Shown here piece by piece: positions 1 to 6,505 of a stretch of 7,309 nt of DNA. The DNA comes from JAYZDB01 sp036338025 (GTDB lineage Bacteria > Planctomycetota > UBA1135 > UBA2386), in assembly GCA_036338025.1 (NCBI GenBank), contig JAYZDB010000336.1:1-7309 (forward strand), given 5' to 3'. The notes beneath the pieces are model-generated. The model was not told the origin of the DNA and did no database searches. It saw only the letters and a list, made by a program, of their open reading frames with translations. The translations under genes were made by a program, and so were the position numbers. Numbering within the stretch: position 1 is the stretch's first letter; each line of letters begins with the position of its first letter.

Positions 1-2262
1 GAGGAACGGGATCAGGCACACGTCCATGCGGGAAATCCAGTGCGGGAGCTCGTGATATGGGATCTCCCCTACTACCTGGACGTTTTGAGCGGAGCGCAAC
101 CTTTGCGTTACCTCTGCCGTGTCGTTGCCCACCAGAAGGAACTGGCACTCCGGAAGAGCCTTGGCGAGCTGCATGACAAGACCCCTGTCAAACCACTCCG
201 CGATGGCGCCGAAGTAGCCGATGCAATAGGTCGTGCTCTCGGCGACTTCGGTTGAGGCGAAGTGATCCGGGTCACACCCGTTCCGTATTAGCGCCATAGG
301 CCCCGAGTAGCTTTTGCGGATCTCGCGGCTCAGCCAATCACTGCTGACCACGACACCTGCTGCGCTCACAAGGAGCTTGTCCTCGTCTGCCCGGAGATTC
401 TCACTGGACTCCGCAAAGCCCGAGTGGTTGTCCATACAATCGTAGAAGACGGATGCACGTGGCACCAACCCCGCCAATGCGTGCCAACTCGGGTGGTCCA
501 CGAGGACGCGACACGAAGCCAGGCGAACGTGTGCGAGGAATTGCCGCAATCCCTCTGCGAGCATCGCCGCCGCGTCACCGGATGGTGCCCCCTCGTAGAT
601 CATCGGGAGCTCGGTTGCGTGGAAACGAACCTCGTAGACTGAGTCCGGTGAATCAACCGGCTCCAGCTGGAAGCCCGGCGTCGCAAGATCGATGAACCCC
701 GGAGAAATGTAGAACACCCGGTGGCCTCGTCGAGCCAGCTCAAGGGTCAGGTGTTGTGGACGCTGAATCCTGAAGTTCCAGTTGATGACCCCAAAGACGA
801 TCACGTCATCCAAGCATCTATCTGCAGGTGTAACGAATACGCTGGGGGTCTTTGCCTCAGTAACCACTGGCTGGCGGTTGCGCCACGCCCTGGCCTCAAG
901 GAACTCGTGATACTCGCGAGTGTTTCGGACTAGCGGCCGCAAGACCCAGAAAAACGCGGACTTGACGCGCCACTTGAACCCTCCTCGGAGACCCATACGG
1001 CAGGCCATCCAACGCGCGGCGCCAAGCGCCCGCTTGATGGCGACGGAACAGAACCCGACCTTGGCCAATTCAGCTCTGGTTGCATTAATCGCGGCGACCA
1101 GGCGCTCACGCTCGGCCCTGACGCTGTCTAACTCTCCCTGCGCAGCTGCAGATTCTTGCTGTGCAGCCAAGAGCTTCTTTTGAACCACCGAGAGTTCCTT
1201 GGATTTTACCGAGTAGTCATGGCGCACGGTGGACAGGGTTTTTTGTGTTGAAGTGCTCGCCCGCACCAGTCCCTCAAGGTGGTTGGCAAGCTGGACCTGG
1301 AACCAGTCCCGGAAGGTCTCCCACGCTGTGGCGGCTTGGTGGAACGTGGCCTCATCGATGTGCGGAAACACCAGGTCCGGATCCTGACCAGTCCACGCAA
1401 CGATGATCTGCCGATACACCGGCGGGAGGTGGTCGAACGGCTCCAGGTGCTCAGCGAAGTAGTCTCCGACAGATTCAAGGAAGCTCGTGTGCTGTCCCCC
1501 CTCCAAGAGCAGGACATGCAGACCCAGGAGTTCCTCCAACCATTGGGTCCTGCCGTTCCCGACGCTGGCGGTATCCAAACCCGCTGCCCGAAACTGCTGT
1601 TCGGTCTCGACCAGGGACGGCAATCCATAGGCTTCGTGCTCCTCCAACCAGGGGTAGGGCTGCCCAGTCTTCGCCCGGTAGATCTCATTGACGCGCTGGT
1701 CTGTCGCAGCGGCCAACCCATCCTCCACGAACGGTGCAGCAAGCACGACTCCGCGTTTCGCGACCTTGATGAGACGCTCGATGAACCGGCTGCGGTCCTC
1801 GAGGGGGATGTGCTCCAAGGTGTCAATGTTGGTGACCACGTCGAACGAGCCGGCTGCCAGGTCTGCCTCGAAGAGATCGCTTGCGATGGAATCGCTCGCA
1901 CCGTTCAGCAGACCGGGATCCAGATACGTAACCTGATACCCGGGAAGGAACCTGCCCAACAAGCGGGGGCGCCCGCTCCCGACGTCGAGAACCGTGCCAC
2001 CTTCGGGCAAGAGGCTACGGACCGAGCGGGCGCATGCCCCATAGCGACTATACTGGTCAAACAAGATCCCCGATGCCGGAGCCACCTCCGATCCGGGTGT
2101 CGGCACCACAATCGGGGGGAGTGAATGCGGGGCTCCGTCGACCCGGTCCGCGTCCTGGGGCTCTGCGCTCTCGCGCGTGGTACTGGCGTCGGGAGATGGG
2201 AGTCGTTCTGACACGAAATCTAGTCTCTGGTTACGGCGGATTTCGTCTCGGATGGGCTGCAT
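1..2262 (-). CDS. Methyltransferase / coiled coil / glycosyltransferase fusion protein (3' end cut by window edge)
   Basis: This minus-strand frame stays open from codon 1 at 2262 to the window edge, giving 754 residues without a stop; the C-terminus lies outside. Domains in order: a poorly conserved N-terminus of about 60 residues; a class I SAM methyltransferase (about 60-250) with motif I TVLDVGSG near residues 90-97 and FDVVTNIDTLEHI at 140-152; a helical, Gln/Glu/Lys/Ala-rich coiled coil (about 348-402) starting near HDYSVKSKEL; and a GT-B glycosyltransferase (about 486-754). The last has FGVINWNFRIQRPQHL, typical of GT4/GT1-like enzymes with a QRPxHL motif, then GHRVFYISPG and, close to the edge, IGYFGAIAEWFD and MDVCLIPFL. 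Roughly the last 100 residues of the GT-B fold are missing. The likely role is cytoplasmic assembly and methylation of a surface glycan; acceptor and donor cannot be read from the sequence. The start is uncertain: ATG at 2262 has only a G-rich GGATGG upstream. ATG at 2307 and GTG at 2214 are alternatives. The gene is divergent from the epimerase. Confidence 0.85.
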   Translation of the reverse strand, partial: MQPIRDEIRRNQRLDFVSERLPSPDASTTRESAEPQDADRVDGAPHSLPPIVVPTPGSEVAPASGILFDQYSRYGACARSVRSLLPEGGTVLDVGSGRPRLLGRFLPGYQVTYLDPGLLNGASDSIASDLFEADLAAGSFDVVTNIDTLEHIPLEDRSRFIERLIKVAKRGVVLAAPFVEDGLAAATDQRVNEIYRAKTGQPYPWLEEHEAYGLPSLVETEQQFRAAGLDTASVGNGRTQWLEELLGLHVLLLEGGQHTSFLESVGDYFAEHLEPFDHLPPVYRQIIVAWTGQDPDLVFPHIDEATFHQAATAWETFRDWFQVQLANHLEGLVRASTSTQKTLSTVRHDYSVKSKELSVVQKKLLAAQQESAAAQGELDSVRAERERLVAAINATRAELAKVGFCSVAIKRALGAARWMACRMGLRGGFKWRVKSAFFWVLRPLVRNTREYHEFLEARAWRNRQPVVTEAKTPSVFVTPADRCLDDVIVFGVINWNFRIQRPQHLTLELARRGHRVFYISPGFIDLATPGFQLEPVDSPDSVYEVRFHATELPMIYEGAPSGDAAAMLAEGLRQFLAHVRLASCRVLVDHPSWHALAGLVPRASVFYDCMDNHSGFAESSENLRADEDKLLVSAAGVVVSSDWLSREIRKSYSGPMALIRNGCDPDHFASTEVAESTTYCIGYFGAIAEWFDRGLVMQLAKALPECQFLLVGNDTAEVTQRLRSAQNVQVVGEIPYHELPHWISRMDVCLIPFL

Positions 2263-2402
2263 CGCCCATCCATCCCAACTGGCACACGAGGCCCGCTGGG
2301 GGACCATACTGCATACAGTGTATTGCGGCTAGGTTGGGTACATGCGGTCGTTAATCGTTCCTGAGTGGGGGTTTGCTTTCGGGTGAGGCTAGACTTCCGC
2401 AC
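2263..2402. promoter_or_regulatory. Divergent intergenic region between the methyltransferase-glycosyltransferase gene and wecB
   Basis: These 140 bp separate two divergent starts and so should hold promoters for both. Near the middle is an imperfect dyad, ATAC (2306-2309) and GTAT (2320-2323) around ACTG-CATA-CAGT (2308-2319). It overlaps a direct repeat of CATAC at 2305-2309 and 2312-2316. On the minus strand, TACACT (complement of 2317-2322) resembles a -10 box, but no convincing -35 box lies at the right distance. The dyad could be an operator for a shared regulator; this is inference from symmetry and position only. Confidence 0.3.
2390..2395 (+). promoter_or_regulatory. Possible -10 element (TAGACT) for leaderless wecB transcript
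   Basis: TAGACT fits the TANNNT pattern of -10 boxes and sits 7 nt before the ATG at 2403. That spacing would make the start codon the first transcribed base. The ATG lacks a well-placed Shine-Dalgarno sequence: the nearest purine-rich stretch, GGGTGAGG at 2381-2388, lies about 14 nt upstream, too far to be ideal. No good -35 box is seen 16-18 bp upstream, so the call is weak. Confidence 0.3.
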
Positions 2403-3527
2403 ATGGTCAAGGTCCTGGTTTCCATCGGCACGCGCCCAGAAGCGGTGAAGCTCGCGCCTCTCGTGCACGAACTGCGACAGCGATCCGAAGCATCCGTAAG
2501 AGTCCTGGCTACAGCGCAGCATCGGGAACTGCTGGACCAGATCCTCGACTTCTTCGGTGTCCAGGCCGACGTAGATCTCGATCTCATGCGGGACAACCAG
2601 GGGCTCGCAGACTTGACCGCAAGGATGACCACGGCTGTAGACGCAGTATTGGCAGAAGAGCGACCTGACTTCGTCTTCGCCCAGGGTGACACCACGACAG
2701 TCATGGTGACCGGGCTGTGCTGCTACTACCGCAAGGTCCCGTTCGGTCACGTGGAGGCGGGGCTTCGCACTGGGCAGAAGTTCTCCCCCTTCCCAGAAGA
2801 GATGAACCGCAGCCTGGTCGGTCGTCTGGCAGACCTTCACTTTGCCCCAACCTCACGGGCAAGGGATAACCTCCTGTCGGAGGGAATCGATCCGGCCACA
2901 ATCCACGTGACTGGCAACACCGTCATCGATGCCTTGCAGTGGAGCATCGAACGCACCGATGCGTCGGAGTTCACTGCCAGCGAGGGGCGTCGCCTGGTCC
3001 TGGTAACAGCCCACCGCCGGGAGAACTTCGGGCAACCGTTCGAGGAGATCTGCGCTGCGCTGCGAGAATTGGCAGACCGCCCGGATGTGGAGTTGCTATA
3101 TCCCGTGCATCCCAACCCCAACGTACAGGCAGTCGTGAAGCGGATGCTCACAGATCACCCGCGGATCCGTCTGATCGAACCCCTGGACTACCCTCGCTTT
3201 GTCGCCGCCATGCGTGCAGCCCACCTGATATTGACAGACTCAGGCGGAGTCCAGGAGGAAGCTCCGACGCTTGGCAAACCAATCCTGGTGCTGCGCGATG
3301 AGACGGAACGACCCGAGGGCGTCGATGCAGGGACTGCCATCCTGGTAGGCCCGCATCAAGATCGGATCCTGTCCCAAGCCAACCGACTCCTGGATGACCA
3401 GTCCGCCTATCAGGCCATGGCACAGGCCCGCAATCCATATGGGGATGGCACTGCCAGCAGCCGGATCGTAGATGCGCTGCAAGACTGGCGGGAACGAGCT
3501 GATGCGCGGCTGGCGTCCGCGCGTTGA
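2403..3527 (+). CDS. wecB: UDP-N-acetylglucosamine 2-epimerase, non-hydrolysing (WecB/MnaA family)
   Basis: This 374-residue protein has the normal length for the family, which interconverts UDP-GlcNAc and UDP-ManNAc in the cytoplasm. UDP-ManNAc feeds ManNAc- or ManNAcA-containing polysaccharides, teichoic-acid linkage units or enterobacterial common antigen, depending on the organism. The family signatures are all present in order: N-terminal IGTRPEAVKLAPL; QGDTTT with Asp96; HVEAGLRTG with Glu118; FPEEMNR with Glu132-Glu133 and Arg136; VTGNTVIDAL; TAHRRENFG with His204; YPVHPNPNV; and near the C-terminus DSGGVQEEAPTLGKP followed by RDETERPEGVDAGTAILVG. By family knowledge these Asp, Glu and His residues correspond to the active-site residues of the E. 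coli and Bacillus enzymes, so it should be active. I chose ATG 2403 because MVKVLVSIGTRPEA matches family N-termini; TTG 2373 would add ten residues. It is divergent from the methyltransferase-glycosyltransferase and precedes a second glycosyltransferase, suggesting precursor supply for a surface glycan. Confidence 0.95.
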   Translation: MVKVLVSIGTRPEAVKLAPLVHELRQRSEASVRVLATAQHRELLDQILDFFGVQADVDLDLMRDNQGLADLTARMTTAVDAVLAEERPDFVFAQGDTTTVMVTGLCCYYRKVPFGHVEAGLRTGQKFSPFPEEMNRSLVGRLADLHFAPTSRARDNLLSEGIDPATIHVTGNTVIDALQWSIERTDASEFTASEGRRLVLVTAHRRENFGQPFEEICAALRELADRPDVELLYPVHPNPNVQAVVKRMLTDHPRIRLIEPLDYPRFVAAMRAAHLILTDSGGVQEEAPTLGKPILVLRDETERPEGVDAGTAILVGPHQDRILSQANRLLDDQSAYQAMAQARNPYGDGTASSRIVDALQDWRERADARLASAR

Positions 3528-3719
3528 CTCGCAGGCGCTACATCCTCTTCGCGGCGGTGGGGGTCGCACGGAGACGCCGTTGGGCCGGTGTGTGCGCCGC
3601 GGAGCGCGAAGATCTCGACGTCATTCTCTGCTAGCTGGTCGTAGGGGTGGTCTGGTGTTCGTGCCTCATCGAGTCGTTCAGATTCCGGCTTTGGCCTGAT
3701 ACCATGCCATCATCTTGCC
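3528..3719. other. Intergenic region between wecB and the GT2 gene
   Basis: These 192 bp hold no believable gene; short open frames here run on from the wecB 3' end in another frame. No clear hairpin-plus-U-run terminator for wecB is seen. The gap is long enough for a separate promoter for the downstream glycosyltransferase, for which a candidate is listed. Confidence 0.5.
3677..3705 (+). promoter_or_regulatory. Candidate sigma70-type promoter for the GT2 gene
   Basis: TTCAGA (3677-3682) and TACCAT (3700-3705) are separated by 17 bp, and the -10-like box is preceded by TGA. Transcription would begin near 3712, giving a leader of under 10 nt before the GTG start at 3720. This agrees with the absence of a Shine-Dalgarno sequence. 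Each hexamer matches the consensus at about four of six positions, so chance occurrence is possible. Confidence 0.35.
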
Positions 3720-5726
3720 GTGTTCCACCCCTTGTCGATTGCCCTACACGATGTCGTTCCGGTCGTGACGACTCGTCTCGGCAAGTTCTGGTGGGTGGCT
3801 CGTCTCGCGGTGGGCAAGATGCGCGAAGGTCCGGGCCCTTGGTTCCGGGCGCTGGGTCGCGGATTGTTCGGGCTGTTACCCGTTTCATGGCAGGTTGGTC
3901 TGGTGCGGTGGCGGTATCAGGTGCCAGCGCCCGGTCCGCGGCGGTTATCTCTGGCGGTCCATGCTCCAGAGCGAGAGGGGAGGATCAGCGTGATCCTGCC
4001 GGTCTACAATCAATGCGATCTCCTGGCGGAGAGCATCAAGAGCGTGCTCTTTCAGACCTATGCCGACGTTGAGTTGATCCTGATCAATGATGGGTCCTCG
4101 GACGACGTCGAGCCTGTCTTGGAGATGTTCGCAGCGGATCCCCGGGTGCGGATCCTGACGCAGCCGAACTTGAAGCTGCCCGCAGCCCTGTCCAACGCAT
4201 TCCGGTTTGCTGACGGCGACTATCGGACGTGGACATCCGCGGACAACGTGATGGAGCCGACTCAGCTGGCGGAACAGGTCCGTTTCCTGGAGGAGAATCC
4301 GACGACTGCGTTGGTGTACGCGGACTACCGGGTGATCGGTCTGGATGGGGAACCTCTGTTGGGGTCTGGTTTCCGGCCGCACAACCGGTCCTCGCATGCA
4401 TCATCTGAAGTCCGCCTGCCGAGGGATCCGATCGGTCTCGAGGTCCTTCAGGACAACTTTGTGGGGGCGTGCTTCCTGTACCGGGGGTGGGTAGGTCGCC
4501 TCGTCGGGGACTATTCTTCGGAGCTCGGCATCGAGGATCATGATTACTGGATGCGGATCTTCGCCGGTTTCGGCATTGAGCACATTGGAAGTGATGCACT
4601 CCTCTACCGATATCGCTGGCATGACAACAGCTTGAGCTCCAGGGCGGGGGAGATCCGCTTGTTTGAAACTGGTCGGCAGTTGATGCGGCACGAGCGCCAG
4701 CGGGCTCGCTGGCGCGCGGAGCGATGGTACGTGATCCTGCACGAGAGTCAGGCGTGGATCGGAGACCTCGAATGCCGTGACGTGACCCTCGGGCCTGCCG
4801 GCAGCCACGGCGGCAAATCCTTGTGGATGACCGTTCCCGACGCAATGGACCCTGGGTGTCCGGATGTCGAGGTGGTTGGGGTCGAGTGGGCAGACCTGGC
4901 GGATGTCTACAGGTTTTCGGATCGGCTCAGAGACCCTCGCATGGTGCACTTTACCGCCGATGATGAGGTGCTCGCGGCGCTCTGCTTGTTCACCAACACA
5001 GCGTTCCTGATCGAGCGATCCCGGGAGAGAGTTGATCTGGCGCTCTGCTTTGGCAATGAACTAGTCTGTGATGGACGCGCTGGACGGTGTAAGGCCCCGG
5101 CGTTGCCTCAGGTGTGGACTGGTAGGGGGAGTCGCCGACGGGTGGTGGCCCAGGTGGCGTCTGGGGCTAGTCAGGTCGTCTTCGACCAGGTCGTCTACCA
5201 ACTGCATGGCTTGGCGGCACAAGGATTGAAGGTGCAGTTGGTGGTGCTGGGCGAAGGTGGTTGTGTGGTGGAGCGAGCCGCCAGTGCGGGGATCGCCGTG
5301 GCCAGCGTACTTGAGCACGAGCCTTTACCGTACCGAGAGTATCTGGATGCCGCGGATCTGGTCTTGTCCTACCAGACGGTCTGGGGTTGGCAGGAGGCGG
5401 CTAGTCGCGCTGTCCCCTTCGTTCCGGTGCTCAGCCAGTGTGTCGCTCGTGCGGACGCGGGTGAGTGGGCAGCAGCGGACAAGGTGACGACCGCGCATCT
5501 CTTCGCCTCGGCTGAGGTCGCGGGATCTGCCGATCTTGGGCTTGGACTTTCCCCGGCCAAGGGGGTTGTTCTTACGAGTGGTTCTGTAGCGACACCCGTT
5601 CAGGGCACTGATGGTGAAGAGGAGACCTGGGCCCTGGCCAGCCTGTTGATGTGGCTGCTGGATGGGGGTAGCCCCGCCCAGGGCAGAGCCTTCTTCAGGG
5701 GTTCCAGGCCTGCTCCTACGGCTTGA
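3720..5726 (+). CDS. Family 2 glycosyltransferase with C-terminal GT-B-like half domain
   Basis: This 668-residue protein starts with GTG, the only start seen before the conserved part that keeps the full frame; no Shine-Dalgarno sequence precedes it. Residues 1-87 are basic and Trp/Arg-rich with amphipathic stretches, perhaps for membrane contact. Residues 88 to about 300 form a GT2 (GT-A) domain: ISVILPVYN at 89-97, LINDGSSDD with Asp124, DGDYRTWTSADN at 165-176 in place of the usual DxD (Ser173-Ala-Asp175), and EDHDYW at 272-277 where the catalytic base of GT2 enzymes lies. The segment from about 300 to 470 is unrecognised. From about 472 on, RRRVVAQVASG, FDQVVYQLHGLAAQGLKVQ, LEHEPLPYREYLDAADLVLS and YQTVWGWQEAA read like the N-terminal Rossmann half of a GT4 enzyme. 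The nucleotide-sugar-binding half is absent; the chain ends in a Pro/Ala/Arg tail. It probably extends or caps a surface glycan on the cytoplasmic side; donor and acceptor are unknown. ATG near 3819 is a less likely later start. Confidence 0.85.
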   Translation: MFHPLSIALHDVVPVVTTRLGKFWWVARLAVGKMREGPGPWFRALGRGLFGLLPVSWQVGLVRWRYQVPAPGPRRLSLAVHAPEREGRISVILPVYNQCDLLAESIKSVLFQTYADVELILINDGSSDDVEPVLEMFAADPRVRILTQPNLKLPAALSNAFRFADGDYRTWTSADNVMEPTQLAEQVRFLEENPTTALVYADYRVIGLDGEPLLGSGFRPHNRSSHASSEVRLPRDPIGLEVLQDNFVGACFLYRGWVGRLVGDYSSELGIEDHDYWMRIFAGFGIEHIGSDALLYRYRWHDNSLSSRAGEIRLFETGRQLMRHERQRARWRAERWYVILHESQAWIGDLECRDVTLGPAGSHGGKSLWMTVPDAMDPGCPDVEVVGVEWADLADVYRFSDRLRDPRMVHFTADDEVLAALCLFTNTAFLIERSRERVDLALCFGNELVCDGRAGRCKAPALPQVWTGRGSRRRVVAQVASGASQVVFDQVVYQLHGLAAQGLKVQLVVLGEGGCVVERAASAGIAVASVLEHEPLPYREYLDAADLVLSYQTVWGWQEAASRAVPFVPVLSQCVARADAGEWAAADKVTTAHLFASAEVAGSADLGLGLSPAKGVVLTSGSVATPVQGTDGEEETWALASLLMWLLDGGSPAQGRAFFRGSRPAPTA

Positions 5727-5759
5727 TCCGAGTTCGTCCAGTCGGTTGACTTGTGTGGT

Positions 5760-5779
5760 CTACCGCGACCACGCGGTGG
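5760..5779. terminator. GC-rich hairpin between convergent genes, possible bidirectional terminator
   Basis: CTACCGCG and CGCGGTGG form an 8-bp stem (one G-T pair) around the loop ACCA, 34 nt after the GT2 stop codon and about 90 nt from the stop of the convergent PEP-CTERM gene. Overlapping alternatives exist: TGGTC (5756-5760) with GACCA (5767-5771), and ACCAC (5768-5772) with GTGGT (5776-5780). There is no clear U-run on either strand, so it does not match a classical Rho-independent terminator. A second, weaker hairpin, GCCTG/CAGGC, lies at 5836-5849. Confidence 0.3.
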
Positions 5780-5869
5780 TTGGTACGCCGCAGGGCCGCC
5801 CGATCCAGCTCGGATGAGACTGCCCCCCCGCGCTGGCCTGCTGCCAGGCGGGTCCCCGGCGGTTTCGGG

Positions 5870-6229
5870 CTACGCCTGGGTCGTGCTGGTCGCCACGGCT
5901 CGCACCCGACGCCGCGTGTAGAGCAGCAGCAAGACGACTGCGCCGGTGCCCAGGAGCATCAGCGTGTTCGGCTCGGGGGCCGGGTTGGCGGCGCCTTTCG
6001 GGCTGGTCGCATCGGAGGCTGGGGCCGCGGCGATCGCGGAATTCCCATTCGTCCGAGTCTTGGGGGCTTCGTACGAAGCGGCCCGTACGGAACTGGAGAG
6101 GTTGGCGGCCGTGCCTTGTGCCTTCGCCTGGGCGAGCAGGCCACCTGAAATGAATGTCAGGCTTAGTAACGTCAGAGCAGCTGCACGTAGTGTGCAAACG
6201 GCCTGGCCCGTCTGTAGATGTCGTAACAT
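5870..6229 (-). CDS. Small secreted protein with PEP-CTERM sorting tail
   Basis: This 119-residue protein has three parts. Residues 1 to about 38 are a signal peptide: a basic start (MLRHLQTGQ), a hydrophobic core (AAALTLLSLTFISGGLLA) and an Ala-rich cleavage region (AQAKAQG). Residues about 39-85 are a short linker rich in Ser, Ala, Thr and Pro with no Cys, probably disordered. The C-terminus has the PEP-CTERM pattern: PEPNTLMLLG, a hydrophobic run (TGAVVLLLLY) and a basic tail (TRRRVRA). By family knowledge such proteins are exported by Sec, held in the inner membrane by the tail, and cleaved by an exosortase for surface display or release, often together with exopolysaccharide. No exosortase gene is in this window. 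The start at ATG 6229 is chosen because it gives a proper signal peptide; no strong Shine-Dalgarno sequence is visible. It converges on the GT2 gene and diverges from rpmB. Beyond the sorting signals I do not recognise its function. Confidence 0.75.
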   Translation of the reverse strand: MLRHLQTGQAVCTLRAAALTLLSLTFISGGLLAQAKAQGTAANLSSSVRAASYEAPKTRTNGNSAIAAAPASDATSPKGAANPAPEPNTLMLLGTGAVVLLLLYTRRRVRAVATSTTQA

Positions 6230-6294
6230 AGCTGTCGGTCGAGGTGACGGGCCCGTGGAGGGGATCCATGGGAGAGGGCGAGGTGGAAGAACGC

Positions 6295-6321
6295 AGATTA
6301 CCTAGGTCTTGCAGAATTCAA
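6295..6321 (-). promoter_or_regulatory. Candidate promoter for the PEP-CTERM gene
   Basis: On the minus strand, TTGAAT (complement of 6316-6321) and TAATCT (complement of 6295-6300) are separated by 15 bp, slightly short for a sigma70 promoter. Transcription would start near 6288 and give a leader of about 60 nt before the ATG at 6229. The hexamers are fair, the spacing is suboptimal, and there is no other support. Confidence 0.28.
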
Positions 6322-6332
6322 ACCCCCTCAAT

Positions 6333-6354
6333 TGATGGTTCTTTGATGGTTCTT
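6333..6354 (+). repeat. Perfect 11-bp tandem duplication
   Basis: TGATGGTTCTT occurs twice back to back, at 6333-6343 and 6344-6354. It is in the non-coding gap between the PEP-CTERM gene and rpmB, just before the hairpin region of the possible rpmB leader. It could be a replication-slippage duplication or a pair of protein-binding half sites; 11 bp is close to one helical turn. Confidence 0.8.
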
Positions 6355-6357
6355 GAG

Positions 6358-6406
6358 AAACCCCCATGGGACCGACGGAGTGCCTGTCGGCTTTCCGACG
6401 GGGTTT
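6358..6406 (+). promoter_or_regulatory. Structured region upstream of rpmB, possible RNA leader element
   Basis: An outer pairing AAACCCC (6358-6364) with GGGGTTT (6400-6406) encloses two alternatives for the GTCGG at 6386-6390. It can pair upstream with CCGAC (6372-6376) or downstream with CCGAC (6395-6399). If the outer pairing opens, the downstream hairpin extends to 8 bp, CCTGTCGG (6383-6390) with CCGACGGG (6395-6402, one G-T pair), closed by CTTT and followed by GTTT. Such competing pairings recall attenuators and autoregulated ribosomal-protein leaders. It matches no riboswitch class that I recognise, and whether the region is transcribed is unknown. Confidence 0.4.
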
Positions 6407-6466
6407 GCGGTGAGGGCCAAAAAATCCAAAACTTCAACTGAATGTCGATTCCCGGAGGCTTGTGGC

Positions 6467-6494
6467 TTGCTCTGGCAGGCCCCCTCGATATCCT
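6467..6494 (+). promoter_or_regulatory. Candidate promoter close to rpmB
   Basis: TTGCTC (6467-6472) and TATCCT (6489-6494) are 16 bp apart, placing a start near 6501 and giving a leader of about 48 nt containing the 6506-6523 hairpin. If this is the real promoter, the upstream structured region at 6358-6406 is not part of the rpmB mRNA. The match is moderate. Confidence 0.3.
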
Positions 6495-6505
6495 CCCTCG
6501 CCCCT

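Noticed and set aside
1206..1901. Minus-strand open frame of 231 codons
   Set aside because: It is out of frame with the real minus-strand gene and has a Ser/Arg/Trp-rich composition with no motifs.
1279..2124. Plus-strand open frame of 281 codons
   Set aside because: It lies wholly antisense to the minus-strand methyltransferase domain, whose frame shows clear family motifs; it is a long shadow typical of GC-rich DNA.
2220..2840. Minus-strand open frame of 206 codons
   Set aside because: It is antisense to the conserved N-terminal half of wecB and crosses the divergent gap; no domain features.
4084..4845. Minus-strand open frame of 253 codons
   Set aside because: It is antisense to the GT2 domain, with an Arg/Ser/Pro-rich composition and no recognisable motif.
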